A stretch of DNA of 64,000 nt from positions 124,001 through 188,000 of the forward strand of contig CAJXUY010000002.1 of NCBI GenBank assembly GCA_913060665.1, written 5' to 3'. The stretch is from an uncultured Oleiphilaceae bacterium (GTDB taxonomy: Bacteria; Pseudomonadota; Gammaproteobacteria; Pseudomonadales; Oleiphilaceae). The translations under genes were made by a program, and so were the position numbers. Positions 33,831 to 43,218 of the stretch are shown here, one piece after another (the stretch's first letter is position 1; each line of letters opens with the position of its first letter). The notes under the pieces are model-generated. The model made no database searches and was not told the DNA's origin. It saw nothing but the letters and a program-made list of their open reading frames with translations.

Positions 33831-34436
33831 ATGAACGAACACTCGACTATCGTTTACCCAATCCGGAATTCGCTCTATATTAATCTTAATAATCGGTGCA
33901 CGCTCAAATGTGCATTTTGCCCCAAGTATAATGGTAGTTGGCAAGTTCACGATTATGACCTAGCGCTCGACCATAAGCCGTCTTCCGAAGAAGTCATCGC
34001 TGAGATTAAAGACCCAACCCAATATGACGAAATTGTGTTTTGCGGATTTGGGGAGCCAACACTTCGGTTGAAGGAGCTAATCGCTGTCGCTCAATGGGTT
34101 AAAGGTCACGGTGGTAATGTTCGTGTTAATACGGACGGACTTGCAAACCTCGCCCACAATCGAAATGTTCTGCCTGAGCTTGCTGATTGTGTTGATAGCC
34201 TATCAATATCTATGAACGGCCAAACAGAGGATGTGTATAACCTTCATTGTAGACCCGGTTTAGACAACTCTTGGCAAGCTATGATGGACTTTATTACTGA
34301 GGCGCCGTCTTATATTAAGGACATTACAGCGACTGCGATTGATGGGCTAGAAGGAGTTGATGTTGAGGCCTGCGAAAAGCTGGCAAATAATTTAGGCGTT
34401 AAGTTTAGAAAGCGAGTATTAGACGTAGTGGGCTAA
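33831..34436 (+). CDS. TatD-associated radical SAM protein
   Basis: 201 aa. CTLKCAFC (about 23-30) is the CxxxCxxC cluster-binding motif of radical SAM enzymes. IVFCGFGEPTLR provides the GGEP-like SAM site, and VNTDGLANL plus NVLPELADCVDSLSISMN are typical of the short TatD-family-associated radical SAM group. That group is usually linked to a tatD-like gene; none is adjacent here. Reaction unknown. The first gene right of the tRNA-Val border, so it is probably core genome. Weak ribosome site before the only plausible ATG. Confidence 0.8.
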   Translation: MNEHSTIVYPIRNSLYINLNNRCTLKCAFCPKYNGSWQVHDYDLALDHKPSSEEVIAEIKDPTQYDEIVFCGFGEPTLRLKELIAVAQWVKGHGGNVRVNTDGLANLAHNRNVLPELADCVDSLSISMNGQTEDVYNLHCRPGLDNSWQAMMDFITEAPSYIKDITATAIDGLEGVDVEACEKLANNLGVKFRKRVLDVVG

Positions 34437-34476
34437 GGCTATGCAGCCGTGGGCCCACCACATACTTTATACCAGG

Positions 34477-35484
34477 CTAAACTTTATAGTAGTCACGATA
34501 CCAAGCAACAAATTTTGCTATACCGTCCTCTAGAGGCGTAGAAGGCTTGTAATCTACATCATCGATGAGTGCATCGACATTAGCATAGGTATCCGGCACA
34601 TCGCCAGGTTGCAACGGTAGCAGGTTTTTTTCTGCCTTTTTCCCTAAACAATCTTCAATCACTTCAATATAGCGTAAAAGCTCGCAAGGATTATTACTAC
34701 CGATATTATAGATACGATATGGCGCTTTACTAGTTCCCGGATCTGGGTTCTCTCCATCCCAGTCGGCATTCGGTGCCGCTACTTGATCCAAAGTACGAAT
34801 TACACCTTCTACAATATCATCGATATAGGTGAAGTCCCGCCTATGGTTACCATAGTTAAACACATCAATAGGTTTACCGTCCAAAATGCTTTTGGTAAAC
34901 AGGAACAGCGCCATGTCAGGCCTTCCCCAAGGCCCGTATACGGTAAAAAAACGAAGCCCGGTAGTCGGCACACCGTAGAGATGACTATAGGTATGCGCCA
35001 TCAATTCGTTTGCTTTCTTAGTCGCAGCATAAAGGCTTACGGGATGATCTACATTATCATGTACAGAGAAAGGCATTGACTCGTTCGCACCGTAAACCGA
35101 ACTGCTAGAAGCATAGACCAAATTCTCTACTTTATGATGTCTGCAGCCTTCCAGAATATTGGTAAAGCCAACGATGTTTGAATCGATGTAAGCATGAGGG
35201 TTTTCAAGTGAGTACCTGACACCTGCCTGAGCCGCCAAGTGAACAACACGTTGAGGCCTATATTTAGCAAAGAGCTCTTCCATCCCCTGCCGATCTTCGA
35301 CTGATAAACGTATATCAGTAAAATTGGGGTAGATGGTAAGCCTTGCTAGCCGAGCCTCTTTTAAGCTCACTTCATAGTAATCATTTAGGTTATCAACACC
35401 AATAACCTCATCACCACGTTCCAGCAATTGAATTGCTAACGTAGAACCTATAAAGCCTGCTGTCCCTGTAACAAGAACTCTCAC
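34477..35484 (-). CDS. UDP-glucuronate 4-epimerase-like NAD-dependent epimerase
   Basis: 335 aa, short-chain dehydrogenase/epimerase fold. NAD site GTAGFIG (7-13), catalytic YAATKKA (YxxxK about 151-155) with preceding serines (YASSSSVYG) and the [17 protein letters not shown] motif typical of CapI/LpsL-type enzymes converting UDP-GlcA to UDP-GalA. With galU and ugd elsewhere in the window this gives a route to UDP-GalA for surface polysaccharide or LPS. Stands alone, convergent with the radical SAM gene. Confidence 0.87.
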   Translation of the reverse strand: MRVLVTGTAGFIGSTLAIQLLERGDEVIGVDNLNDYYEVSLKEARLARLTIYPNFTDIRLSVEDRQGMEELFAKYRPQRVVHLAAQAGVRYSLENPHAYIDSNIVGFTNILEGCRHHKVENLVYASSSSVYGANESMPFSVHDNVDHPVSLYAATKKANELMAHTYSHLYGVPTTGLRFFTVYGPWGRPDMALFLFTKSILDGKPIDVFNYGNHRRDFTYIDDIVEGVIRTLDQVAAPNADWDGENPDPGTSKAPYRIYNIGSNNPCELLRYIEVIEDCLGKKAEKNLLPLQPGDVPDTYANVDALIDDVDYKPSTPLEDGIAKFVAWYRDYYKV

Positions 35485-35535
35485 TTAATACTCCCTTTAC
35501 ACGATGATAATGTTCATTCTAACGCTGGAAATCCA

Positions 35536-36282
35536 CTAAAAAATAAGCATAGCACTTAAATAGGGGCCATCTGACGTAGCATCAACATCTATTCCGCTAA
35601 CATCACCCTTTACCCCCATTGCTCGGTAACCTGCTTCAACACCAAAAAAACTAGCTCGAAACCTAACCTTAGCTAGCATATCGTACACAGTGTCTCCACC
35701 CATAGAAATCGCGCTTCCCTCTACACCAACAGATAATGACGTGATTGGTAATTCAAACACGGCACTGCCATAAAGCATGGGAATTATGTCATCGATATCA
35801 GTCTGACTGTAACCGACCACTGGGTTCGCATTTTGCTCTCTTAACAACAACAAGCCATCAAATACTTTGGCCGTTAAACCAAGGTCAAGGTTCACCCAGT
35901 TATCTAAAATTTCATAATAAAGAGTGAAGTCATAATTAGTCAGATCTAGACTGGTTTGAACTGCGCCATCAAAGTTCTGACCATTAAAGTCTACATTATT
36001 GACAGAGCCATACGTAACCTGGTCCATATCGGTATATTGAAAACGGAAGTTAGGAATTAACGGTACTGGATGCTCAAATACTGCAGTAATAATTGCTGAA
36101 TCATCACGACTCAAGCCCAAATCTTCATCAAGATCGATTTTACCACCACCAGACTGGATCGTCCCTGATATGTCAGGTGACCAATATGTCAATGATGCTG
36201 AGCCCCCTAACCTATCAGCATACGCAGATACTGACATTAATGAGGCCGCTAATACCGAAAATCCTGTTTTAGTAAGTTTCAT
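35536..36282 (-). CDS. Outer-membrane beta-barrel protein (TIGR04219-like)
   Basis: 248 aa. Signal peptide MKLTKTGFSVLAASLMSVSAYA precursor, then alternating amphipathic strands and a C-terminal aromatic residue (LSAMLIF) as in barrel proteins. The RLGGSASLTYWSPDISG start and AGYRAMGVKGD near the end fit the TIGR04219 outer-membrane family. ATG 36282 follows GGGAG at seven bases; an upstream in-frame TTG is ignored. Located between purC and the epimerase on the same strand. Ligand or role unknown. Confidence 0.78.
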   Translation of the reverse strand: MKLTKTGFSVLAASLMSVSAYADRLGGSASLTYWSPDISGTIQSGGGKIDLDEDLGLSRDDSAIITAVFEHPVPLIPNFRFQYTDMDQVTYGSVNNVDFNGQNFDGAVQTSLDLTNYDFTLYYEILDNWVNLDLGLTAKVFDGLLLLREQNANPVVGYSQTDIDDIIPMLYGSAVFELPITSLSVGVEGSAISMGGDTVYDMLAKVRFRASFFGVEAGYRAMGVKGDVSGIDVDATSDGPYLSAMLIF

Positions 36283-36322
36283 TCCATTCTCCCGCAATGT
36301 TTGTTATTAGATTGTTTCTAGC

Positions 36323-37033
36323 CTAGAACTCAACACCTAAACGTCGCCCGACCTCTTCATAGGTTTCAATGACGTTACCCAGCCCTTGACGAAAACGATC
36401 TTTATCCATTTTGTTACGCGTTTCTTTATCCCAAATTCTACATCCATCAGGGCTAAACTCATCACCCAACACAATCTTCCCTTCACAAACACCGAACTCC
36501 AGTTTGTAATCGATCAATAACATACCAGCATCATCAAATAATGCCTTTAACACACTATTAACTTCAAACGTGAGTCGCTTCATTTCCTGAAGCTGCTCTT
36601 CTGTCGCCCAACCAAATGATTGGCAATGGTATTCATTAATCATCGGATCGTGCAGCGCATCATTTTTTAAGAACAGCTCAAACGTCGGAGGGGTAAGATC
36701 TATACCTTCTTCCACACCAAGGCGGCGACATAAGCTTCCCGCTGCAATATTCCTTACTACACACTCAACCGGGATCATGTCGAGTTTTTTAACTAAGCAC
36801 TCCTGATCAGATAACAAGCTATCAAAATGAGTCGGTATACCTGCCTCTTCTAATTTAGTCATAATAAATGCATTAAATTTATTGTTGACCATACCTTTTC
36901 TGTTCAACTGATCAATTTTCTCGCCATCAAACGCTGAAGTGTCATCTCTGAATAGCAACACAAAACGGTCTGGATTATCCGTCTTATAAACAGACTTAGC
37001 CTTGCCAGCAAAGAGTTCTTCACGTTTTTCCAT
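36323..37033 (-). CDS. purC: Phosphoribosylaminoimidazole-succinocarboxamide synthase
   Basis: 236 aa, normal length. Joins aspartate to CAIR in purine biosynthesis (ATP-dependent). Motifs: [46 protein letters not shown] and LIDYKLEFG...[13 protein letters not shown]. Downstream of bamC by about 80 bp on the same strand; the dapA-bamC-purC order is common in Pseudomonas and related bacteria. Confidence 0.96.
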   Translation of the reverse strand: MEKREELFAGKAKSVYKTDNPDRFVLLFRDDTSAFDGEKIDQLNRKGMVNNKFNAFIMTKLEEAGIPTHFDSLLSDQECLVKKLDMIPVECVVRNIAAGSLCRRLGVEEGIDLTPPTFELFLKNDALHDPMINEYHCQSFGWATEEQLQEMKRLTFEVNSVLKALFDDAGMLLIDYKLEFGVCEGKIVLGDEFSPDGCRIWDKETRNKMDKDRFRQGLGNVIETYEEVGRRLGVEF

Positions 37034-37113
37034 CGGAGTAATGCCTCAAAATATTTAAAATCAATGTTATTGCGGAAGGCTCGACCCCTTCCGCATTAAA
37101 TACAAGTTCTTAA

Positions 37114-38169
37114 CTAGGATATATTATCAAGCAGCAAATTAAGAATTTCCATCTCTTCAAGATGTGTGATGCTACCATCTACTTTATCGACTACTAACCG
37201 ATACCCGCCTTCAATTTCTTCTAGCTTAAGGAGGTAGTTGTGGTCAGGCCTGTCACTTTCATCACTAGAAAACAACCCTGAAAACCATCCCTCACGCTCT
37301 TTTTCTCGCCCATAATCCAGATAAAAAATCCCGTTACTTCTATCTAGGTCAACAACCTTGATTTTTGCGCCACGCAGTCCTTTAGTGGCTGAACTCCAGG
37401 TTCGATCGAACGCAAGATCCATCTTCAAATAAGGGCGTTCATTGTGACCTGATATCAATGTCACTTTCGACGTGCCGCCAATATCATTGGCTAACAACGA
37501 GTAGCTTCTGTATGACTGATTATTTTCAAGATATGAGCTAATAATCTCGAGCAGTTTATGCTCTGCTGCTTTGCGGTTAGGCTGACCTGACCATATATTG
37601 AAGTCTTGGGGACCACTTTTAACATCTAAAACTCGAACCTGTAACTCAGTCGTATTGCGTTTAACGCCCTGCCCTAACTTAGCCTGAATAAGTAATGGGC
37701 GATCCACTGTGGCACCGCCTAGATTAATTCTTGATAGTAGTTGCTTTGATAGTAAAGTAGAACCCAAAACCTCAGTCTGCATTAGCCCAAGTCTGGGGTT
37801 TTCAAAGTCAACTCTAACTCCGTTCTCCTCCCAGAAGTAGTCAAGAGACGGCCAAATTCGGCCTGGGGTTTCATTCACAAGTAACCAAGACTGGTCCTCA
37901 AGTGTCTCAATTACATAGTTCTCAGTCAGAATTGCAATCGTGGCATCTGGAGGGGTCGGCAAGACGTATTGAGCAGGAAGACTCGTTCGTTTATCAATAG
38001 GGGGTATAGGATAGCGAGACTCTATGCCGCTACTGCGATACCAGTCAGGCACCACAATCGCCTCACCATGTTCTGCCTCAATATAATCATTTGATCTATC
38101 ACGCACGATACCACAAGCAGTCAGCGCTGATAGAATCAACACAACTGCAGTTAATCTGATTAAACTCAT
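37114..38169 (-). CDS. bamC: Outer-membrane assembly lipoprotein BamC
   Basis: 351 aa. Lipoprotein of the BAM complex that inserts outer-membrane proteins. Signal ends in LTACG (lipobox LTAC, Cys about 18). Then comes an unstructured segment with RYPIPPIDKR, followed by two helix-grip domains (about 95-190 and 235-345). I start at ATG 38169; an in-frame GTG three codons earlier lacks advantage. Lies between dapA and purC as expected. Confidence 0.88.
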   Translation of the reverse strand: MSLIRLTAVVLILSALTACGIVRDRSNDYIEAEHGEAIVVPDWYRSSGIESRYPIPPIDKRTSLPAQYVLPTPPDATIAILTENYVIETLEDQSWLLVNETPGRIWPSLDYFWEENGVRVDFENPRLGLMQTEVLGSTLLSKQLLSRINLGGATVDRPLLIQAKLGQGVKRNTTELQVRVLDVKSGPQDFNIWSGQPNRKAAEHKLLEIISSYLENNQSYRSYSLLANDIGGTSKVTLISGHNERPYLKMDLAFDRTWSSATKGLRGAKIKVVDLDRSNGIFYLDYGREKEREGWFSGLFSSDESDRPDHNYLLKLEEIEGGYRLVVDKVDGSITHLEEMEILNLLLDNIS

Positions 38170-38232
38170 TAAATACACTGTCTGTTTACGGGCTAATTGA
38201 TCGACTTTACAAAAAAATGGTATTTTTGAAAA

Positions 38233-39108
38233 TCACAAAGCACCGGCACTTTTTAAAGCTGCTAGTACATCCTGGCGATACATTTGACTCAAAGGCGTTA
38301 GTGGAAGCCTGATTCCATCTTGAACCAACCCTAGCTGCTGTAACGCCCACTTTACCGGGATCGGGTTAGCTTCAACAAAAAGCTTGCTGTTGAGTGCAGC
38401 TAAACGTTGATCTATTAATCTTGCCTCATCAGCGTTACCTGCTAACGCTAAGCGACACATATCAGCCATATCTTTTGGTAAAACATTGGCAGTGACGGAA
38501 ATATTGCCTTGAGCACCAAGTAATATCAGCTCAACTGCAGTTGCATCATCGCCGGAATATACAGCCATACGATCTCCTACCAGCTGGATTAACTCCTTGC
38601 CTCTTGCCAAGTCTCCCGTCGCATCTTTCACTCCGGTGATATTTGGAATATCTGCAAGACGAACAACTGTTTCATTAACCATATCAACGGCAGTTCTTCC
38701 CGGTACATTATACAATATCTGATCAACATCAACGGCTTCGGCAATCGCTTTGTAATGAAGATATAACCCCTCTTGCGTTGGCTTGTTATAGTAAGGTGTT
38801 ACCAACAAACAAGCATCAACACCAATATGCTTAGCTTCCCTGGTAAGGTCAATCGCTTCAGTCGTTGAGTTGGCACCCGTACCTGCGATAACCGACATAC
38901 GACCATTTACACGCTCTACGACGCGACGTATAACCGCACAATGCTCATCAGGGTTTAACGTTGCTGACTCCCCGGTTGTGCCAACGGCAACAATCGCATC
39001 GGTACCGTTTTTCACGTGAAAATCTACAAGCCCATCTAATCGTTCCCAATCTAGTGTTCCATCTGGGTTCATTGGGGTAGCTAGCGCGACAAGGCTGCCA
39101 GAAATCAT
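38233..39108 (-). CDS. dapA: 4-hydroxy-tetrahydrodipicolinate synthase
   Basis: 291 aa. First committed step of lysine and diaminopimelate synthesis. MISGSLVALATPMNPDG start, GTTGESATL (phosphate-binding), YYNKPTQEGLYLHYKAIAE, YNVPGRTAVD (Tyr of the catalytic triad) and GVKDATGD with the Schiff-base lysine. ATG 39108 is preceded by GGAG; upstream in-frame codons to 39180 are not family sequence. Divergent from gcvR; followed by bamC. Confidence 0.95.
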   Translation of the reverse strand: MISGSLVALATPMNPDGTLDWERLDGLVDFHVKNGTDAIVAVGTTGESATLNPDEHCAVIRRVVERVNGRMSVIAGTGANSTTEAIDLTREAKHIGVDACLLVTPYYNKPTQEGLYLHYKAIAEAVDVDQILYNVPGRTAVDMVNETVVRLADIPNITGVKDATGDLARGKELIQLVGDRMAVYSGDDATAVELILLGAQGNISVTANVLPKDMADMCRLALAGNADEARLIDQRLAALNSKLFVEANPIPVKWALQQLGLVQDGIRLPLTPLSQMYRQDVLAALKSAGAL

Positions 39109-39324
39109 ACATCTCTCCATGCAGGGGGAATTAGTACAAGTAAAAAGGGATATGTTAATCGCGACCCCCGTGTTAAACAAGGGTTGAAGACAGAATTAAC
39201 GCGACTTAACTACATTATTGGTAAATAAAGTTTGATAGATAATAGTCTAACAAAATAATTCTGAAAAAACTTGCTCTTGAATCACTCTCTACACCCGTAA
39301 TTTATCTCAACTTATCCATATTTC

Positions 39325-39354
39325 TTGACTAGGCTTGACAGCAAACCATACTAA
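39325..39354 (+). promoter_or_regulatory. Candidate sigma-70 promoter for gcvR
   Basis: TTGACT (39325-39330), 18-bp spacer, TACTAA (39349-39354), about 130 bp before gcvR in the divergent dapA-gcvR region. A second TTGACA at 39335 lacks a good -10 at normal spacing. Confidence 0.3.
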
Positions 39355-39486
39355 GCAGAACATATATAAAATTCGCTAACACACCAATTTCATTGCTAAA
39401 ACATGCCAGTGCCTAGATACAGATACTTAGCCTAGAAGCACTACTCCAATTTGTTTACATTAACTTTCGGAAATCGGACCACTTAC

Positions 39487-40035
39487 ATGAGCACAACACT
39501 CAATAAAGAAAATCATTTAGTCATTTCTGCGATTGGTGGTGATCGCCCAGGTATTGTAAATGAGCTTGCAAAAGCGAGTTCAGAAAACCGCTGTAACATT
39601 ATTGATAGTCGAATGACCGTATTAGGCGGCGAATTTGCGGTTATTATGATGGTCTCTGGCTCCTGGAACGACATAGCAAAGCTAGAGAACATTATTCCAG
39701 CACTGGCCAAAAAACTAGACCTTACGACCATCGTTAAGCACACCCAACCCCGACAACCTAAAGCGGCCATCTGCTACACCGCAAATGTTGTAGCCCTGGA
39801 CAACCCAGGCATTGTGCATGAAATAGCGAACTTCTTCTCTAAACAAAACATTAATATCGACGACCTTCAAACAGGCACTTATAGCGCCCCCCATACAGGG
39901 ACACAAATGTTCAACTTAAATATGTCGATTACAGTTCCATCCAACACACATCTTGCAACCCTTAGAGAAGAGTTTATGGTGTTCTGTGATGACCTGAATC
40001 TTGATGCGGCTATAGAGCCCGCTAGAAACAACTAA
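39487..40035 (+). CDS. gcvR: GcvR-type ACT-domain regulator
   Basis: 182 aa with two ACT domains (about 12-85 and 98-175): VISAIGGDRPGIVNELAKASSENRCNI and VVALDNPGIVHEIANFFSKQNINI, each the amino-acid-binding DxPGI pattern. In E. coli GcvR sequesters GcvA to repress glycine cleavage; here the effector is inferred. ATG 39487 chosen over an in-frame TTG at 39451. Followed 79 bp later by bcp, the classic gcvR-bcp pairing. Confidence 0.87.
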   Translation: MSTTLNKENHLVISAIGGDRPGIVNELAKASSENRCNIIDSRMTVLGGEFAVIMMVSGSWNDIAKLENIIPALAKKLDLTTIVKHTQPRQPKAAICYTANVVALDNPGIVHEIANFFSKQNINIDDLQTGTYSAPHTGTQMFNLNMSITVPSNTHLATLREEFMVFCDDLNLDAAIEPARNN

Positions 40036-40114
40036 AAACAATCACAATTATTAAACTCTTTAACCTCCAAAGCAGAAACATTTGTTCTGCTCGAAAAATA
40101 GGTTGGTAATACTT

Positions 40115-40582
40115 ATGTCAAAGATAGAAATCGGAGCAATGATCCCTCATTTTGAATCATCCGCCACTAATGATACGACCGTTTCACCCAGCACATTACT
40201 TGGAAAAAACGCCGTCATCTACTTTTACCCAAAAGACAACACTCCTGGATGCACTACAGAAGGTCAAGACTTTCGTGATCATGCTAAAGATTTTGCTGAA
40301 AATAACACGGTAATTTTTGGTGTTTCCAGAGACAGCCTTAAAGTTCATAGTAATTTCAGAAACAAACACGAGTTCCCTTTTGAATTAATTTCTGACCCTG
40401 ACGAAACACTCTGCAAACTATTCGATGTCATAAAGCTCAAAAAGCTATATGGAAAAGAGTACATGGGCATTGAGCGAAGCACCTTTCTGATTGACTCAAA
40501 AGGTGTACTGCAAAAAGAATGGAGAAAAGTAAAGGTAAAAAACCACGTTGAAGAAGTGCTTGCCTCGACCAACGAGCTATAA
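40115..40582 (+). CDS. bcp: Thioredoxin-dependent peroxiredoxin (bacterioferritin comigratory protein)
   Basis: 155 aa. Reduces peroxides with a thiol. YFYPKDNTPGCTTEGQDFRD contains the peroxidatic cysteine (about 46). The usual resolving Cys five residues later is absent (Glu-Gly-Gln-Asp), so this is a 1-Cys-like or atypical BCP unless Cys from ETLCKLF resolves it. GVSRDSLKVHSNFRNK is family-typical. Start ATG 40115; a TTG in frame at 40082 is ignored. Convergent neighbours absent; an intergenic stretch of about 270 bp follows with nothing evident. Confidence 0.9.
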   Translation: MSKIEIGAMIPHFESSATNDTTVSPSTLLGKNAVIYFYPKDNTPGCTTEGQDFRDHAKDFAENNTVIFGVSRDSLKVHSNFRNKHEFPFELISDPDETLCKLFDVIKLKKLYGKEYMGIERSTFLIDSKGVLQKEWRKVKVKNHVEEVLASTNEL

Positions 40583-40850
40583 CTTGCATCCCATGAGAGT
40601 TATATAGGTGCCTAAATAACTCTCCCTCAAACACCTTTCAATTGTTAACCTCCGTCAACATTCCCTCAACTCTCGATCAGGTCACCTAGTTTTGTTGAAT
40701 GTGCTCACAATTCAGCAAAAGGATCCGCAGAATATCTCAATAAGCAGATACATACCCCCACAAATCACATAAAATATAAAACAGTTACATGAACACATAA
40801 ATATTTATCTACCAAACGACTTGCTCAAAAAAACAACAGGAAGTTTATAC

Positions 40851-41423
40851 ATGAGAGCATTAAGCAGCTTTTTGCTGGTTCTAACTCTTCTTCCTTTAAT
40901 GTCACAAGCAAGAAGTATTAGTGATGTTAATCTGGAAGAAATCATCAAAGTAGGCAACTCAGGCACAGAATTGAGTCTAAATGGAGCCTCATTAAGAAAA
41001 ACATACATGGTTATCAATACCTATGTCGGTGGCCTATACCTCGAAACCCCCTCTCATGATGAAAATCAAATTCTTGAGAGTGATGAACATAGGCGTATGC
41101 TGTTTCATGTTCTCCTACGCAAAGTCACGGCAAGAAAAGTAGCGCAAGCACTTAAGGATGCACTTGTGCTCAATATTAGCCGCGAAGAGCAGGAAACGCT
41201 TGGACCTAACATAAACCAATTTTTATCCATGTTTGACGGGAAACTAAAGCGCGGAGATGAAGTGAACATCGACTATATCCCTGGCGCCGGTACTCGAGTC
41301 ACAATCGACGGGGATGACAAAGGCATCGTCCCAGGAAAGCGATTTGCAGATGCACTACTCTCTGTCTGGGTTGGGGAAAACCCCGTAGGTAGTAATTTCA
41401 AACAAGATATTTTAGGTTATTAA
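40851..41423 (+). CDS. Exported chalcone-isomerase-like protein
   Basis: 190 aa. Signal peptide MRALSSFLLVLTLLPLMSQA (cleavage after about 20), then a chalcone-isomerase-like domain (NGASLRKTYMVINTYVGGLYLETPS, FVLRKVTARKV-like helix, ADALLSVWVGENPV). Bacterial members lack isomerase activity as far as known and may bind lipids. AGGAAG nine bases before ATG 40851 decides the start. A strong hairpin follows the stop. Position between bcp and perM matches the Pseudomonas-like block. Confidence 0.78.
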   Translation: MRALSSFLLVLTLLPLMSQARSISDVNLEEIIKVGNSGTELSLNGASLRKTYMVINTYVGGLYLETPSHDENQILESDEHRRMLFHVLLRKVTARKVAQALKDALVLNISREEQETLGPNINQFLSMFDGKLKRGDEVNIDYIPGAGTRVTIDGDDKGIVPGKRFADALLSVWVGENPVGSNFKQDILGY

Positions 41424-41433
41424 CATCTAGAAT

Positions 41434-41470
41434 CATTGAACCTATGATTACTAAGGTCAAAGGTTCAATG
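41434..41470 (+). terminator. Terminator after the chalcone-isomerase-like gene
   Basis: CATTGAACCT (41434-41443) pairs with AGGTTCAATG (41461-41470), followed by a T-rich tail; between convergent genes. Confidence 0.65.
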
Positions 41471-41529
41471 GTTCATTGGTTTTCTCATGCCAGAGCAGAA
41501 ACGATCTTCTCAGACACGTAACAAAATAA

Positions 41530-42579
41530 TCATTTAGCAACAGGCCAAGCAGAAAAAACAGCCTTCAGCAACGTCGCTAATGGTATCGCGAAAAACACCC
41601 CCCATAACCCCCAAATTCCACCGAAAAACAAAACAGCGACAATAATCACTACAGGGTGTAAATTGACCACTTCAGAAAATAAAAGCGGCACCAGAACATT
41701 GCCGTCCAAGGCCTGAATAATACCGTATACGATCATTAAGTAGAAAAAGTCAGAGCCCCACCCCCACTGAAACAATGCAATCATAGCAACTGGGATAGTG
41801 ACGATGGTTGCACCGATATAGGGTACCAGCACCGAGAATCCAACTAAAATACCTAATAACACAGCATAATTTAAACCCATGACGACAAAAGCAACATAGG
41901 TGGCAACACCGACAATCAGAATTTCTACCACCTTGCCACGAATATAGTTGGCAAATTGCATGTTCATTTCGTGCCAGACGCGAGTCATCAACCTCTTCTC
42001 TCTTGGCAAAAGCCCAGCCAATGAGCTGAGAATAAGTCGACGATCTTTAAGAAAGAAAAAGACCAGAATCGGCACCAATACGATATATATTAAAATCGTG
42101 ACAAATACAGGGAAGCTTTCTATTGAAAATGATACCACCCACTGTCCAAATTTTGCCGCCTCAGATGTCGCCTGGTTAAACAAGTTGTTCACAGAGCCTT
42201 CACTTAAAAGCGAAGGGTACTCTTTCGGTAATACCTTTAGGTAGCTCTGTAGCTCCGAAAACATCCTCGGAAACTCCTTAACCAACGATGTCACCTGGCC
42301 AAGAACGAGTGGCAATAGGAAAAATAGAAACGCGAAAAATAAACCAATAAACAAAAGGTAGACCGCTAAAATTGACCCTGTTTCATTAAAACCTCGAGAT
42401 ACGAGCTTACTAACCAAACCTTGAAGTATAAATGCTAATACCATACTCGCGATAACAGGTGCCAGCATCCCTCCGACCAATACAACGACCGCCAACCCAA
42501 CAATTAACAAGATGAAAAGCACCACGGCCTCTTCATCTGAGAAATATTTCTCTACCCACGAACGAACTATATTTAACAT
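41530..42579 (-). CDS. perM: PerM/AI-2E-family transporter
   Basis: 349 aa inner-membrane protein with about eight helices. Hallmarks: GLVSKLVSRGFNETGSILAVY, FFLKDRRLILSSLAGLLP, GFSVLVPYIGATIVTIPVA and a DGNVLVPLLFSEVVNLHPVVII segment. Belongs to UPF0118/AI-2E exporter-like permeases; actual substrate unknown (some members act as Na+/H+ antiporters). Lies next to the TusA-like gene on the same strand, 130 bp away. Confidence 0.85.
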   Translation of the reverse strand: MLNIVRSWVEKYFSDEEAVVLFILLIVGLAVVVLVGGMLAPVIASMVLAFILQGLVSKLVSRGFNETGSILAVYLLFIGLFFAFLFFLLPLVLGQVTSLVKEFPRMFSELQSYLKVLPKEYPSLLSEGSVNNLFNQATSEAAKFGQWVVSFSIESFPVFVTILIYIVLVPILVFFFLKDRRLILSSLAGLLPREKRLMTRVWHEMNMQFANYIRGKVVEILIVGVATYVAFVVMGLNYAVLLGILVGFSVLVPYIGATIVTIPVAMIALFQWGWGSDFFYLMIVYGIIQALDGNVLVPLLFSEVVNLHPVVIIVAVLFFGGIWGLWGVFFAIPLATLLKAVFSAWPVAK

Positions 42580-42709
42580 CCAGGCTCCTTTAAATGGCCT
42601 TAAATATCTATGCGGTTATAATACCCAACAACATCAGCAATAAAAATCTGAAATAACGCTAACTTAAACCTCAATATAACGTTAGCCTAAATAACGGGTA
42701 AACGAGTGA

Positions 42710-42937
42710 CTAGCTACCTTTCAATATCAAATAACAATAGCAGCCACTATCTTCAAAACTTTCTAGAAGCTGATTAGAGCTTAAATCAGTAAATGACTTA
42801 AAATCTCTAACAGACCCTGGGTCCGTTGCTTTAACTAACAACGTTTGCCCCTCACTTAATTTGTTCAATGCCTGTTTGGCTTTTAGCAACGGCATAGGAC
42901 AGCTAAGCCCCATTACATCTAAAACTTGATCTGCCAT
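42710..42937 (-). CDS. TusA/SirA-like sulfur-carrier protein
   Basis: 75 aa. LDVMGLSCPMPLLKAKQAL carries the CPxP active cysteine of TusA-type sulfur carriers, followed by the alpha/beta core ending in ILKG. A second Cys pair (CYC) near the C-terminus is unusual. Position next to perM and an M48 protease equals the PA1006-type gene of Pseudomonas, which affects molybdenum enzyme function. ATG 42937 with GGAAG is preferred over an in-frame GTG at 42967. Confidence 0.82.
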   Translation of the reverse strand: MADQVLDVMGLSCPMPLLKAKQALNKLSEGQTLLVKATDPGSVRDFKSFTDLSSNQLLESFEDSGCYCYLILKGS

Positions 42938-43218
42938 CTCTACTTCCGCCCCTCCTATTTCGATCACAATGACGTTGGCGATATTAGTACAAATACTGAT
43001 TACAAAAGACTAATTTTTAATGCAAAAAATAACAATAACCAACAGGTTATGGTAATGCGATCCGGAAAGCACTGACCACGCTCAATTGTAACTTAACTTG
43101 TTTAACATATGGCACTCTAATCAAAAATATCCTAATGAATCCACCTTGAAGTTAGCTTAATAACAGTTTACTTTTGTTCCTTCAGACTGTTTTACCTCTT
43201 TCTTGGGTTACGCTTTAC

